From contig NZ_FOBF01000035.1 of assembly GCF_900109355.1 (NCBI RefSeq), positions 1 through 60,689 on the forward strand: 60,689 nucleotides of DNA. The letters are read 5' to 3'. The stretch comes from Nonomuraea pusilla. GTDB taxonomy: Bacteria; Actinomycetota; Actinomycetes; Streptosporangiales; Streptosporangiaceae. Under the pieces are notes generated by a model that was given only the letters and a program-made list of their open reading frames with translations, made no database searches and was not told where the DNA came from. Both the position numbers and the translations under genes were made by a program. Of the stretch, positions 45,159 through 54,800 are shown in pieces; position 1 is the first letter of the stretch; every line of letters starts with the position of its first letter.

Positions 45159-45289
45159 TCCGTGGAGACGGCGGTTGCCCGCGCCAGACCCACGTGCCAC
45201 CCCTTTTATCCAAAAATCCGGTTTCTGTGCGTTATGGGGGGCTATGTAAGCGGCATGCCGAAATCCGGACGCGATCGTGAGGAGTTCGC

Positions 45290-48200
45290 ATGTCGGACAT
45301 CGACGGGCCGGTGAGCGACGCCCTGGTGCAGTTGGGCCGGCACCTGCGGACCGGCGACGTCTCACCCGACCTGCGTGCCCTCTACAAGGCGGGAGGACGG
45401 CGGGGTGACGTCTTCTACCGCGACAGGTGGAGCCACGACAAGGTGGTCCGCTCGACCCACGGCGTCAACTGCACCGGCTCGTGCTCCTGGAAGGTGTACG
45501 TCAAGGACGGCATCATCACCTGGGAGGCACAGCAGACCGACTACCCGAGCGTGGGCGGCGACCGCCCCGAGTACGAGCCCAGGGGCTGCCCGCGCGGCGC
45601 CGCGTTCTCCTGGTACACCTACTCCCCCACGCGGGTCCGCTACCCGTACGCGCGGGGCGTGCTCGTCGAGATGTACCGCGAGGCCAAGGCCAGGCTGGGC
45701 GACCCGGTGGCGGCCTGGGCGGAGATCGTCACCGACCCCGGGCGCCGCCACCGCTACCAGTCGGTGCGCGGCAGGGGCGGCCTGGTGCGCATCACCTGGG
45801 ACGAGGCCACCGAGATCGTCGCCGCCGCGCACGTCCACACGATCAAGACGTACGGGCCCGACCGCGTCGCCGGGTTCTCGCCGATCCCCGCGATGTCCAT
45901 GGCTTCGCACGCGATCGGCGCCAGGTTCGTGTCCCTGATCGGCGGCGCCATGCTGTCGTTCTACGACTGGTACGCCGACCTGCCGGTGGCCTCGCCGCAG
46001 GTGTTCGGCGACCAGACCGACGTGCCGGAGTCCGCCGACTGGTGGGACGCGGCGTACCTGATGCTGTGGGGCTCGAACGTGCCCGTCACCCGCACGCCGG
46101 ACGCCCACTACATGGTGGAGGCCCGCTACCGGGGACAGAAGGTCGTCGTGCTGTCGCCCGACTACAGCGACGCGTCGAAGTTCGCGGACGAGTGGCTGGC
46201 GCCCCGTCCTGGCACCGACGGCGCGCTCGCGATGGCGATGGGCCACGTCATCCTCAAGGACTTCTTCGTCGAGCGGCAGGTCCCGTACTTCACCGACTAC
46301 GTCAAGCGCTTCACCGACCTGCCGTTCCTCGTGGGGCTGGAGGAGCGCGACGGCGCCTTCGTGCCCGGCAAGTTCCTGACGGCCGCCGACCTGGGCGAGC
46401 AGGGCGAGGCGGCGGCGTTCAAGACCGTGCTGCTCGACGCCCGCACCGGCGGCCCCGCCGTGCCTGGCGGGTCGCTCGGCTTCCGCTACCCGGCCGAGGG
46501 CGAGGGCCGGTGGAACCTCGACCTCGGCGAGATCGACCCGCTGCTGCGCGTCGGCGGCGCGCCGGGCGCGGCCGAGACCGTGACCGTGCTGCTGCCGCGC
46601 TTCGACACCCCCACGCCCGGCGTGCTCCGCCGCGAGGTGCCGGCGCGGCGGCTGGGCGGCCGCCTGGTCACGACCGTGTTCGAGCTGATGCTCGCCCAGT
46701 ACGGCGTCACCGCCCCGCCCGGCCCGGACACCCCGTGCACCCCGGAGTGGCAGGAGCCGATCACCGGGGTGCCGGCGGCGACGGCGGCCAGGATCGCCCG
46801 CGAGTTCGCCCGCAACGCCGAGGAGTCGGGCGGCCGATCCATGATCATCATGGGGGCGGGGGCGAACCACTGGTTCCACTCCGACACGATCTACCGGGCG
46901 TTCCTCGCGCTGACCACCCTCACCGGCTGCCAGGGCGTGAACGGCGGCGGCTGGGCGCACTACGTGGGCCAGGAGAAGTGCCGGCCGATCACCGGCTGGT
47001 CGCAGCTCGCCTTCGGCCTGGACTGGTCGCGCCCGCCCCGGCAGATGATCGGCACCGCGTACTGGTACACCCACACCGACCAGTGGCGCTACGACACCTA
47101 CGGCGCCGACGCGCTGTCGTCGCCGCTCGGCTCGGGCGCGTTCGCCGGACGGGCGACGGCGGACCTGCTGGCGCAGTCGGCGCGGCTGGGCTGGATGCCG
47201 TCGTACCCGACGTTCGGCCGCAACCCGCTCGACCTGGCCGACGAGGCGGCCGCCTCCGGCCGCGACCCCGCCGCGTACGTCGCCGGCGAGGTGACCGCGG
47301 GCCGGCTCGGCTTCGCCTGCGAGGACCCCGACGACCCGGCGAACTGGCCGCGCGTGCTGCTGGTGTGGCGGGCCAACCTGCTCGGCTCGTCGGCGAAGGG
47401 CAACGAGTACTTCCTGCGGCACCTGCTCGGCGTCGAGTCGTCCGTACGGGCCGAGGAGGCGCCACCCGGCCTGCGCCCGTCCGGGGTGCGCTGGGCGGAG
47501 CAGGCGCCGCGCGGCAAGCTCGACCTGCTGGTCACGCTCGACTTCCGCATGACGTCCACGACGCTGTTCTCCGACATCGTGCTGCCGGCCGCCACCTGGT
47601 ACGAGAAGCACGACCTGTCCTCGACGGACATGCACCCGTTCGTCCACGCGTTCAACCCGGCGATCGACCCGCCCTGGCAGACCCGCACCGACTTCGCCGC
47701 CTTCCACTCGATCGCCGCCGCGTTCAGCGCGCTGGCCCGCGAGCACCTCGGGACCCGTACCGACCTGGTGGCGATGCCGCTGCTGCACGACACGGCCGAC
47801 GAGTTCGCCACGCCGGGCGGCGTCGTGCGCGACTGGCGGGAGACGGGCGAGGAGCCCGTGCCGGGCAGGACGTTCCCGAAGATCGTCACGGTGGAGCGGG
47901 ACTACGGCGCGGTCGCCGAGAAGATGGCCGCGCTCGGGCCGCTGCTCGACCGCCTCGGCGCCACCACCAAGGGGCTGACGTACGACGTGTCCGGCGAGAT
48001 CGGCCGGCTCGCCCGCCTGAACGGCACGGTCCGCGGCGGCGTCGCCGACGGGCGGCCGTCGCTGGCCCGCGACACGCACCTGTGCGAGGCGATCCTCGCA
48101 CTGTCCGGCACCACGAACGGCCACCTGGCGGCCCAGGGCTTCGCCACGCTCGCCCGCCGCACCGGGACGACCTTCGACGGGCTGGCCGACGCGCACAAGC

Positions 48201-48916
48201 AGATCACCTTCGCCGACACGCAGGCCAGGCCGGTGCCGGTGACCACCTCGCCCGAGTGGTCGGGCAGCGAGAGCGGAGGACGGCGCTACTCGGCCTTCAC
48301 CATCAACGTCGAGCACGGCAAGCCCTGGCACACGCTCACCGGCCGCCAGCACTTCTACCTCGACCACGACTGGATGCACGAGTACGGCGAGGCGCTGCCC
48401 GTCTACCGGCCGCCGCTCGACATGGCGGCGCTGTTCGGCGAGCCCGAGTCGGTGAGCGAGGGCGTGGTGGTGCGCTACCTCACGCCGCACTCCAAGTGGT
48501 CGATCCACTCGGAGTACCAGGACAACCTGCTCATGCTGACCCTGTCGCGCGGCGGGCCGACCATCTGGATGAGCCCCGGCGACGCCGCCCGCGCCGGCAT
48601 CGCCGACAACGACTGGGTGGAGGCCGTCAACCGCAACGGCGTGGTCGTGGCCCGCGCCGTGGTCTCCCACCGCATGCCGCAGGGCACGGTGTACATGTAC
48701 CACGCGCAGGAGCGGGTCGTGGACGTGCCCAAGAGCGAGACCACCGGGCGGCGCGGCGGCATCCACAACTCGCTGACCCGCCTGCTCGTCAAACCCACCC
48801 ACCTCATCGGCGGATACGCGCAGCTGTCGTTCGCGTTCAACTACCTCGGACCGACCGGCAACCAGCGCGACGAGGTCACCGTGATCCGCCGCCGCGCCCA
48901 GGAGGTCGAGTACTGA
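45290..48916 (+). CDS. narG: respiratory nitrate reductase, alpha subunit
   Basis: Catalytic molybdopterin subunit of 1208 residues of the membrane-bound nitrate reductase. The FS0 [4Fe-4S] site is His57-x3-Cys61-x3-Cys65 with Cys100 (HGVNCTGSC ... PRGC). The Mo-bis-MGD region has FYDWYADLPVASPQVFGDQT, where the Asp ligand lies in YADLP. There is no Tat signal, consistent with a cytoplasm-facing NarG. ATG 45290 has TGAGGAG upstream. It starts the narGHJI operon. Confidence 0.98.
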   Translation: MSDIDGPVSDALVQLGRHLRTGDVSPDLRALYKAGGRRGDVFYRDRWSHDKVVRSTHGVNCTGSCSWKVYVKDGIITWEAQQTDYPSVGGDRPEYEPRGCPRGAAFSWYTYSPTRVRYPYARGVLVEMYREAKARLGDPVAAWAEIVTDPGRRHRYQSVRGRGGLVRITWDEATEIVAAAHVHTIKTYGPDRVAGFSPIPAMSMASHAIGARFVSLIGGAMLSFYDWYADLPVASPQVFGDQTDVPESADWWDAAYLMLWGSNVPVTRTPDAHYMVEARYRGQKVVVLSPDYSDASKFADEWLAPRPGTDGALAMAMGHVILKDFFVERQVPYFTDYVKRFTDLPFLVGLEERDGAFVPGKFLTAADLGEQGEAAAFKTVLLDARTGGPAVPGGSLGFRYPAEGEGRWNLDLGEIDPLLRVGGAPGAAETVTVLLPRFDTPTPGVLRREVPARRLGGRLVTTVFELMLAQYGVTAPPGPDTPCTPEWQEPITGVPAATAARIAREFARNAEESGGRSMIIMGAGANHWFHSDTIYRAFLALTTLTGCQGVNGGGWAHYVGQEKCRPITGWSQLAFGLDWSRPPRQMIGTAYWYTHTDQWRYDTYGADALSSPLGSGAFAGRATADLLAQSARLGWMPSYPTFGRNPLDLADEAAASGRDPAAYVAGEVTAGRLGFACEDPDDPANWPRVLLVWRANLLGSSAKGNEYFLRHLLGVESSVRAEEAPPGLRPSGVRWAEQAPRGKLDLLVTLDFRMTSTTLFSDIVLPAATWYEKHDLSSTDMHPFVHAFNPAIDPPWQTRTDFAAFHSIAAAFSALAREHLGTRTDLVAMPLLHDTADEFATPGGVVRDWRETGEEPVPGRTFPKIVTVERDYGAVAEKMAALGPLLDRLGATTKGLTYDVSGEIGRLARLNGTVRGGVADGRPSLARDTHLCEAILALSGTTNGHLAAQGFATLARRTGTTFDGLADAHKQITFADTQARPVPVTTSPEWSGSESGGRRYSAFTINVEHGKPWHTLTGRQHFYLDHDWMHEYGEALPVYRPPLDMAALFGEPESVSEGVVVRYLTPHSKWSIHSEYQDNLLMLTLSRGGPTIWMSPGDAARAGIADNDWVEAVNRNGVVVARAVVSHRMPQGTVYMYHAQERVVDVPKSETTGRRGGIHNSLTRLLVKPTHLIGGYAQLSFAFNYLGPTGNQRDEVTVIRRRAQEVEY

Positions 48917-50577
48917 TGCGCGTCATGGCGCAGCTCGCGATGGTGATGAACCTCGACAAGTGCATCGGCTGCCACACCTGCTCGGTCACCTGCAAGCAGG
49001 CGTGGACGAACCGCGCCGGCACCGAGTACGTGTGGTTCAACAACGTGGAGACCCGGCCCGGCCAGGGCTACCCGCGCACCTACCAGGACCAGGAGCGGTG
49101 GAAGGGCGGCTGGGAGCTGAACCGGCGCGGGCGGCTGCGGCTGCGCGCCGGCGGCAGGCTGAAGAAGCTGCTCACCATCTTCGCCAACCCGCTCATGCCG
49201 TCCATCCAGGACTACTACGAGCCCTGGACGTACGACTACGACCGGCTGTTCTCGGCGCCCGTCGGCGAGGACACGCCGGTGGCGCGGCCCCGCTCGCTCA
49301 TCAGCGGCGAGCCCACGAAGATCAGCTGGAGCGCGAACTGGGACGACAACCTGGCGGGCGGCCCCGAGCTGGCGCCGTCCGACCCGGTGCTGCGCAAGGT
49401 GTCGGACCAGGTGCGGCTGGAGTTCGAGCGGGCGTTCATGTTCTACCTGCCGCGCATCTGCGAGCACTGCCTCAACCCGTCGTGCGTGGCCTCCTGCCCG
49501 TCGGGCGCGCTGTACAAGCGCACCGAGGACGGCATCGTCCTGGTGGACCAGGACCGCTGCCGCGGCTGGCGCATGTGCGTGACCGGCTGCCCGTACAAGA
49601 AGGTGTACTTCAACCACCGCACCGGCAAGGCGGAGAAGTGCACCTTCTGCTTCCCGCGCGTCGAGGTCGGCATCCCGACCGTCTGCTCCGAGACGTGCGT
49701 GGGCCGCCTGCGCTACATCGGCCTGGTGCTGTACGACGCCGACCGGGTGGCCGAGGCCGCCGCGACGCCCGACGAGAAGGACCTGTACGAGGCGCAGAAG
49801 AGCGTGCTGCTCGACCCGCACGACCCGCGGGTGCAGGCCGCGGCCCGCGCCTCCGGCATCCAGGAGGACTGGCTGGAGGCGGCCCGCCGCTCCCCCGTGT
49901 ACAGCCTGATCTTCGACTACGGGGTGGCGCTGCCGCTGCACCCGGAGTACCGGACGATGCCGATGGTCTGGTACATCCCGCCGCTGTCGCCCGTCGTGGA
50001 CGTCCTGACCGGCACCGGGAACGACGGCGAGGACGCCGGCAACCTGTTCGGCGCGATCGACTCGCTGCGCATCCCGATCGGCTACCTGGCGGAGCTGTTC
50101 ACCGCCGGCGACCCCGAGCCGGTGCGGCTGGTGCTGCGCAGGCTGGCCGCGATGCGGTCGTACATGCGCAGGATCAATCTCGGCCAGGACCGCGACGAGT
50201 CGATCGCGGCGGCCGTCGGCATGTCCGGGCGGCAGGTCGAGGACATGCACCGCCTGCTGGCCCTCGCGCCGTACGACGAGCGCTACGTCATCCCCCGCGC
50301 GCACGCCGAGCAGGGCGCGCAGCTGGAGGAGCTGGCCACCGGGTGCAGCCTCGACTACGAGGGCGGCCCCGGCATGGCCGGGCCGTTCGGCGAGGCGTCC
50401 GGACGGGCCGCGCCGATCGCCGTGGAGAGCTTCCACGCGCTCAGGGAACGGCAGTCGGGCGAGGAGCTGGAGGAGGCGCCCGACCTGCGCGGCCGGATCA
50501 ACCTGCTCAACTGGGACGGCAAGGGGACGCCCGAGGGCCTGTTCCCCCCGAGGCGGAACGGCGGTGAGGAGAAGTGA
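48916..50577 (+). CDS. narH: respiratory nitrate reductase, beta subunit
   Basis: Electron-transfer subunit of 553 residues with four Fe-S clusters. They are CIGCHTCSVTC, CEHCLNPSCVASCPSGALYK, CRGWRMCVTGCPYKKVYF (Trp in place of Cys marks the [3Fe-4S] cluster) and CTFCFPRVEVGIPTVCSETC. ATG 48916 shares its first base with the narG TGA, with GGAGG before it. Confidence 0.98.
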   Translation: MRVMAQLAMVMNLDKCIGCHTCSVTCKQAWTNRAGTEYVWFNNVETRPGQGYPRTYQDQERWKGGWELNRRGRLRLRAGGRLKKLLTIFANPLMPSIQDYYEPWTYDYDRLFSAPVGEDTPVARPRSLISGEPTKISWSANWDDNLAGGPELAPSDPVLRKVSDQVRLEFERAFMFYLPRICEHCLNPSCVASCPSGALYKRTEDGIVLVDQDRCRGWRMCVTGCPYKKVYFNHRTGKAEKCTFCFPRVEVGIPTVCSETCVGRLRYIGLVLYDADRVAEAAATPDEKDLYEAQKSVLLDPHDPRVQAAARASGIQEDWLEAARRSPVYSLIFDYGVALPLHPEYRTMPMVWYIPPLSPVVDVLTGTGNDGEDAGNLFGAIDSLRIPIGYLAELFTAGDPEPVRLVLRRLAAMRSYMRRINLGQDRDESIAAAVGMSGRQVEDMHRLLALAPYDERYVIPRAHAEQGAQLEELATGCSLDYEGGPGMAGPFGEASGRAAPIAVESFHALRERQSGEELEEAPDLRGRINLLNWDGKGTPEGLFPPRRNGGEEK

Positions 50578-51191
50578 CGACGGCCACGCGGGACCGCACC
50601 ACGCACATGGTGGCCTCGATCCTGCTCGGCTACCCCGACGAGCGGCTGACCGGGGCCCTGCCCCTGCTGGAGGAGACCGTCGCGGGGCTGCCCGGACAGG
50701 TGCGAGGGCCGCTCGCCGCGTTCCTCGCCCACGCCGCCGCCACGCCGCTCGCCGCGCTGCAGGCGCACTACGTGGAGACGTTCGACCTCAAGCGGCGCTG
50801 CTGCCTGTACCTGACGTACTACGCCTACGGCGACACCCGCAGGCGCGGCGGCGCGCTGCTGCGCTTCAAGCACGCGCTCGCCGCCGAGGGCTTCGAGCCG
50901 GAGAGCGGCGAGCTGCCCGACCACCTGGCCGTCGTCTGCGAGCTGTCCGGCCGGGGCGCGACCCGGCAGGCCACGCGGCTGCTGCGCGAGCACCGCGCCG
51001 GGCTGGAGCTGCTGGCGCGGGCCCTCGACTCGGAGGGGTCGCCGTACCGGCACGTCGTCGCCGCCGTGCTGGCCACGCTGCCGCCGCTCGGCGACCGCGA
51101 CAGGCAGGCCGCGCTGCGGCTCGCCGCCGAGGGGCCGCCGGCCGAGGAGGTCGGGCTGGAGCCGTACGCGTTGCAGGGAGGTGACCGGTGA
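50574..51191 (+). CDS. narJ: nitrate reductase assembly chaperone
   Basis: A 205-residue NarJ-family all-helical chaperone that loads the Mo cofactor into NarG. It has the family segment YVETFDLKRRCCLYLTYYAYGDTRRRG and ELPDHLAVVCE. GTG 50574 overlaps the narH stop (GTGA). It is not part of the final enzyme. Confidence 0.96.
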   Translation: MTTATRDRTTHMVASILLGYPDERLTGALPLLEETVAGLPGQVRGPLAAFLAHAAATPLAALQAHYVETFDLKRRCCLYLTYYAYGDTRRRGGALLRFKHALAAEGFEPESGELPDHLAVVCELSGRGATRQATRLLREHRAGLELLARALDSEGSPYRHVVAAVLATLPPLGDRDRQAALRLAAEGPPAEEVGLEPYALQGGDR

Positions 51192-51907
51192 GCGCGCTCG
51201 ACGTGGTGCTGTGGGTGGCGGTCCCGTACGTGGCGATCGCCGTGTTCGTGCTGGGCCACGTGTGGAGGTACCGGTACGACAAGTTCGGCTGGACGACCCG
51301 CTCGTCCCAGATGTACGAGTCGCGGCTGCTGCGGATCGGCAGCCCGCTGTTCCACTTCGGCATCCTCGTCGTGCTGCTCGGCCACATCGGCGGGCTGGTG
51401 ATCCCGAAGAGCTGGACCGAGGCGGCCGGGGTGAGCGAGACCGCCTACCACGCCACCGCCGTGGCGCTGGGCACCGTCGCGGGCGTGGCCACGCTCGGCG
51501 GCCTGGCCATCCTCATCTACCGGCGTCGCACCGTCGGCCCCGTCTTCTCCGCGACCACCAGGAACGACAAGCTGATGTACGTCCTGCTGGCCCTGACGAT
51601 CGTGCTCGGGCTGGCGGCGACCGTCGTCGCGAACCTCGCGGGCGGCGGCTACGACTACCGCACCACGATCTCGCCCTGGTTCCGCTCGATCTTCTACCTG
51701 CGTCCCGACCCGGACCTGATGGCGGGGGCGCCGCCGCTGTTCCAGCTGCACGCGATCAGCGCGATGGCGCTGTTCGCGATCTGGCCGTTCACCCGGCTGG
51801 TGCACATGCTGACGGCGCCGCTCGGCTACCTCACCCGCCCGTACATCGTCTACCGCAGCAGGGACGAGCGGCGGGCGCCCCGGCGCGGCTGGGAACCATC
51901 GCGCTGA
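51188..51907 (+). CDS. narI: respiratory nitrate reductase, gamma subunit (cytochrome b)
   Basis: Membrane cytochrome b subunit of 239 residues with five TM helices. Haem-ligand His pairs lie in PLFHFGILVVLLGHIGGL and LFQLHAISAMALFAIWPFTR-LVH. It passes quinol electrons to NarH. GTG 51188 overlaps the narJ stop. Confidence 0.96.
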   Translation: MSALDVVLWVAVPYVAIAVFVLGHVWRYRYDKFGWTTRSSQMYESRLLRIGSPLFHFGILVVLLGHIGGLVIPKSWTEAAGVSETAYHATAVALGTVAGVATLGGLAILIYRRRTVGPVFSATTRNDKLMYVLLALTIVLGLAATVVANLAGGGYDYRTTISPWFRSIFYLRPDPDLMAGAPPLFQLHAISAMALFAIWPFTRLVHMLTAPLGYLTRPYIVYRSRDERRAPRRGWEPSR

Positions 51908-51916
51908 CCGGGCCCG

Positions 51917-51972
51917 GGGGCCGCCCTCGCGAGCGGGCGGCCCCGGCGTGCCGGAGGGGCCTCGCGCCCCTC
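51917..51972. terminator. two hairpins between narI and the flavohaemoglobin gene
   Basis: Stem 1 is GGGGCCGCCC (51917-51926) with GGGCGGCCCC (51935-51944). Stem 2 is GAGGGGC (51954-51960) with GCCCCTC (51966-51972). They separate convergent transcripts. Confidence 0.75.
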
Positions 51973-51983
51973 CTCCGCCCGCC

Positions 51984-53174
51984 TCAGGCGGCGCCGAGCC
52001 ACAGGTCGGGGCCGAACACCTCGTAGTGGACGTCGCGGGGAGCCACGCCGGCCGCGATGAGCTGGGCGCGGGCGTCCCGCATGAACGGCAGCGGCCCGCA
52101 CAGGTACGCCACCGCGCCCTGCGGGATCTCCACGCCCGTCAGGTCCAGCCGGCCGGGACGGGCGCAGCCGCAGTCGCCGGCCTCGTACCAGAAGATCCGG
52201 TCGGCCTCCGGCAGGGCGTCGGCCAGGCGCTCCATGTCCTCGCGCAGCGCGTGGTGCGCCTTGGCGCGGTCGGCGTGCAGGAGCAGCACCTTCCTGCCGG
52301 AGCCGGACAGCGCCAGGTGCTGGAGCATCGCCGTGATCGGGGTGCAGCCGATGCCCGCGGAGACGAGCAGGAGCGGCGCGTCGCCGTCCTCCAGCGCCAC
52401 GTCGCCGAACGGCGCCGACAGGGTCAGCTCGTCGCCCTCCTTGACGGTGGCGTGCAGCAGCGTGGACACCTCGCCCTCGGGCAGCTCGTCCTCGCGTACC
52501 CGCTTGACCGTGATGCGGCGCAGGCCGTCCTCGCCGAAGCCGGACAGCGTGTACTGGCGGAGCTGGTGGACGCCGTCGGGCATGCGCACCTTGACGCTGA
52601 CGTACTGGCCGGGGCGGGCCGGGGGCACCGGCTCGTCGCCGAGCGGCGCCAGCACCAGCGACACCACGTCGGGCGTCTCCTCGCGGCGCTCGACGACGCG
52701 CCACTGCCGCCAGGTCTCACCGTCGCGGGCGCCCGCCTCGGCGTAGATGCGGGCCTCCATCGCGATCAGCGCGCCGGCCATGAGCCAGTACACCTCGTCC
52801 CAGGCGGCGGCCACCTCGGGGGTCACGGCCTCGCCCAGCACCTCGGCGATCGCGCCGAACAGGTACTTGTGGACGATGACGTACTGGTCGTCGGTGACGC
52901 CAACCGCCGTGTGCTTGTGGGCGATGCGCGACAGCAGCGCGTCGGGGCGCTCGTCCGGGTTCTCCAGGAGGGCGGTGGCGAACGCGGCGATGGAGCCCGC
53001 GAGGGCCTTGCGCTGCTCGCCGCTGCGCTGGTTGCCGCGGTTGAACAGCCCGTCCAGCAGCTCGGGCCGGTCGGCGAACATCGACTCGTAGAACCTCGTG
53101 GTGATGGTGTCGAGCGAGGCGCCGACGACCGGCAGGGTGGCGCGGACGATCTCGGCGGTTTCCGCGGACAGCAT
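51984..53174 (-). CDS. hmp: flavohaemoprotein, nitric oxide dioxygenase
   Basis: A 396-residue three-domain NO dioxygenase that turns NO and O2 into nitrate with NAD(P)H. The globin domain has Tyr29 at the distal (B10) site and His88 in IAHKHTAVG as the likely proximal haem ligand. The FAD domain has PGQYVSVKV and QLRQYTLSGF. The NAD domain has LVSAGIGCTPITAMLQH and ends VHYEVFGPDL. An NsrR operator covers its promoter and nsrR lies directly upstream, giving a classic NO response. Confidence 0.97.
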   Translation of the reverse strand: MLSAETAEIVRATLPVVGASLDTITTRFYESMFADRPELLDGLFNRGNQRSGEQRKALAGSIAAFATALLENPDERPDALLSRIAHKHTAVGVTDDQYVIVHKYLFGAIAEVLGEAVTPEVAAAWDEVYWLMAGALIAMEARIYAEAGARDGETWRQWRVVERREETPDVVSLVLAPLGDEPVPPARPGQYVSVKVRMPDGVHQLRQYTLSGFGEDGLRRITVKRVREDELPEGEVSTLLHATVKEGDELTLSAPFGDVALEDGDAPLLLVSAGIGCTPITAMLQHLALSGSGRKVLLLHADRAKAHHALREDMERLADALPEADRIFWYEAGDCGCARPGRLDLTGVEIPQGAVAYLCGPLPFMRDARAQLIAAGVAPRDVHYEVFGPDLWLGAA

Positions 53175-53195
53175 GACAAGTCCCCCTCAAGGTAA

Positions 53196-53218
53196 AATTG
53201 GTATCTGAAATACATATT
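53196..53218 (-). promoter_or_regulatory. NsrR operator
   Basis: An 11-1-11 dyad: AATTGGTATCT, G, AAATACATATT (8 of 11 symmetric). It is close to the NsrR consensus (ATGYATYTnARATRCAT type). It is 22 bases upstream of the hmp ATG and overlaps a TAATAT -10-like element. Confidence 0.8.
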
Positions 53219-53257
53219 ATTCGGCGGATCGGGTGGTCCTACGCGCGGGTGCCCCTG

Positions 53258-53695
53258 TCAGCGGTGAACGGGGAGATTCAGCAGCACGGGGCCGGTGGGA
53301 GAGTCCACCAGCGACGCCACCGTCACCGTGTCGAGCGAGGCGAAGAACGCCTCCTGCGCCTGACGGAGCGCCGACCGCAGGCGGCACGCGGCGCGCAGCG
53401 GGCACGGCGGGGCGTCGTCGCACCCCACCACGTCCCCCGCCGACTCCAGCTGCCGCGCCAGCACGCCGACCGACGCCGACCGGCCCGCCTCCGTGAGCTG
53501 CAGCCCGCCGCCACGTCCCCGCCTGGCCTCCACCACGCCCAGCTCGCTCAGCCTGGCCACCGCCTTGGCCGCGTGCGTGTACGGCACGACGAGCGCCTCC
53601 GCCACCTCCCGGGTGGTCAGCAACTCGTCCCTGCCGGACACGGCCAGGCGCATCACGATGCGCAGCGAGATGTCGGTGAAGGCGGTCAGGCGCAT
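53258..53695 (-). CDS. nsrR: NsrR, Rrf2-family NO-sensing repressor
   Basis: A 145-residue Rrf2 regulator with a [4Fe-4S] cluster that is lost on NO exposure. The ligand set known from Streptomyces NsrR is present: Asp8 (FTDIS) plus Cys92, Cys98 and Cys104 in the spacing Cx5Cx5C. The HTH runs through LLTTREVAEALVVPYTHAAK. It lies upstream of hmp on the same strand with the operator in between. Confidence 0.96.
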   Translation of the reverse strand: MRLTAFTDISLRIVMRLAVSGRDELLTTREVAEALVVPYTHAAKAVARLSELGVVEARRGRGGGLQLTEAGRSASVGVLARQLESAGDVVGCDDAPPCPLRAACRLRSALRQAQEAFFASLDTVTVASLVDSPTGPVLLNLPVHR

Positions 53696-53719
53696 GCTTC
53701 AAAGGTAGGCGCTGCGCCG

Positions 53720-54721
53720 TCATGACCCGTTCCCGCCCGTGAACCCCGCCGCCGGCCCCGCCTCAGGACCGCCGCCACACCCCACGTCCGAACCGGCGCC
53801 ACACCCCACGTGGGAACCGGCGCCACGCCCCGCCTCACGACCAGGACCGGCGCCACACCCGGCGTCCGGGCCGGCGGCCTCTGCCGGCTCCCGATCGGCC
53901 CTGCCGGCCGGGGTGGCGTTCTCCTCCCGCCCCCGTCCCTCGGCCGGGTCGGCGAAGCGCAGGAGCAGTTGGGCGTGCCCGAAGCGGCCTCCGGAGCCGA
54001 GGGGGCCGTGGCCCTCCCCGGGGTCGGCGGGCGCCGGCAGCACGCCGTGGGCCGCCGCCGTGAGGAGCACGCGCTGGAGCGCCTGCCCCGCGCGCAGCCA
54101 GTCCCGGGGCCCGTCGCCCCTGGTGAACAGCACACCGCCCTCGGAGCTCCACCCCACGACGTCCGGCGCGGGGCCCCGGCCGAGCGCGCGGCGCGCCGCC
54201 CGCCCACCCACCAGGAGCAGCGTGGCGCCCTCCAGGTGGGCGGCGGTGACCAGTTCCACAAGCACGGCCCTGCCGTCGCTCGCGCCCGGACCGTGCGTGC
54301 CGGCCGCGCCGCCGCCAGACGGCATCCCGCCGGGTGCGGCGTCCCGACCGCGCCCGGCCTGCGCCTCGTGGCCGAGGACCGCGTACAGCCTGCGTTCCTC
54401 CTCGGAGGGCGGGGCGCTCTTCTCCGCCCGTACGAGGGCGGTCACCCCCCGCTCCGGCCCGGCGTGCGGGGCGGGCAGGACGCGGGCGTCGTGGCCCGTC
54501 ATCCTGACCGCCAGCCGCAGGTTGAACAGGGCCGATCCGAAGGCGATGCCGAGCCGCCTGCCGCGCGGGTCGGCGCAGGCGCGCCGCCTGTCGGCGTCGG
54601 CGCGCAGTTCCACCGTCGCGTCGTCGAGCCGCCTGATGCGCCACGGCAGCGCGTCGTGCGCCACCGTGACCGACCGCATCAGCGTGCGGAGGCCGGCGCG
54701 CGTGGCGAACGGCTTCGGCAT
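53720..54721 (-). CDS. Acg-family nitroreductase-like flavoprotein
   Basis: A 333-residue protein of the Acg/Rv2032/Rv3131 family (nitroreductase fold thought to sequester FMN). It has LDDATVELRADADRRRACAD, PRGRRLGIAFGSALFNLRLA, RRLYAVLGHEAQAG and a late LLLRFADPAE segment. The usual N-terminal APSxHNTQPW motif is degenerate (VTVAHDALPWRI, residues 18-29). The C terminus is a long Gly/Ala/Cys-rich low-complexity tail (GCGAG-type repeats) of about 60 residues. ATG 54721 has GAGGGAC upstream. The mycobacterial family is DosR-controlled, and a DevR-like box lies upstream here. Confidence 0.85.
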   Translation of the reverse strand: MPKPFATRAGLRTLMRSVTVAHDALPWRIRRLDDATVELRADADRRRACADPRGRRLGIAFGSALFNLRLAVRMTGHDARVLPAPHAGPERGVTALVRAEKSAPPSEEERRLYAVLGHEAQAGRGRDAAPGGMPSGGGAAGTHGPGASDGRAVLVELVTAAHLEGATLLLVGGRAARRALGRGPAPDVVGWSSEGGVLFTRGDGPRDWLRAGQALQRVLLTAAAHGVLPAPADPGEGHGPLGSGGRFGHAQLLLRFADPAEGRGREENATPAGRADREPAEAAGPDAGCGAGPGREAGRGAGSHVGCGAGSDVGCGGGPEAGPAAGFTGGNGS

Positions 54722-54800
54722 CGGTGTCCCTCGTCTTCCCCGTCGTGCCCCGTCCGGGCATGCGTCATCGAGCCTCTCGCTCGACCAGGGCAGGAAGAAA

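Noticed and set aside
45194..45289. FNR or NarL box directly upstream of narG
   Set aside because: No TTGAT-N4-ATCAA or clear NarL heptamer was found; only the DevR-like boxes further upstream are convincing.
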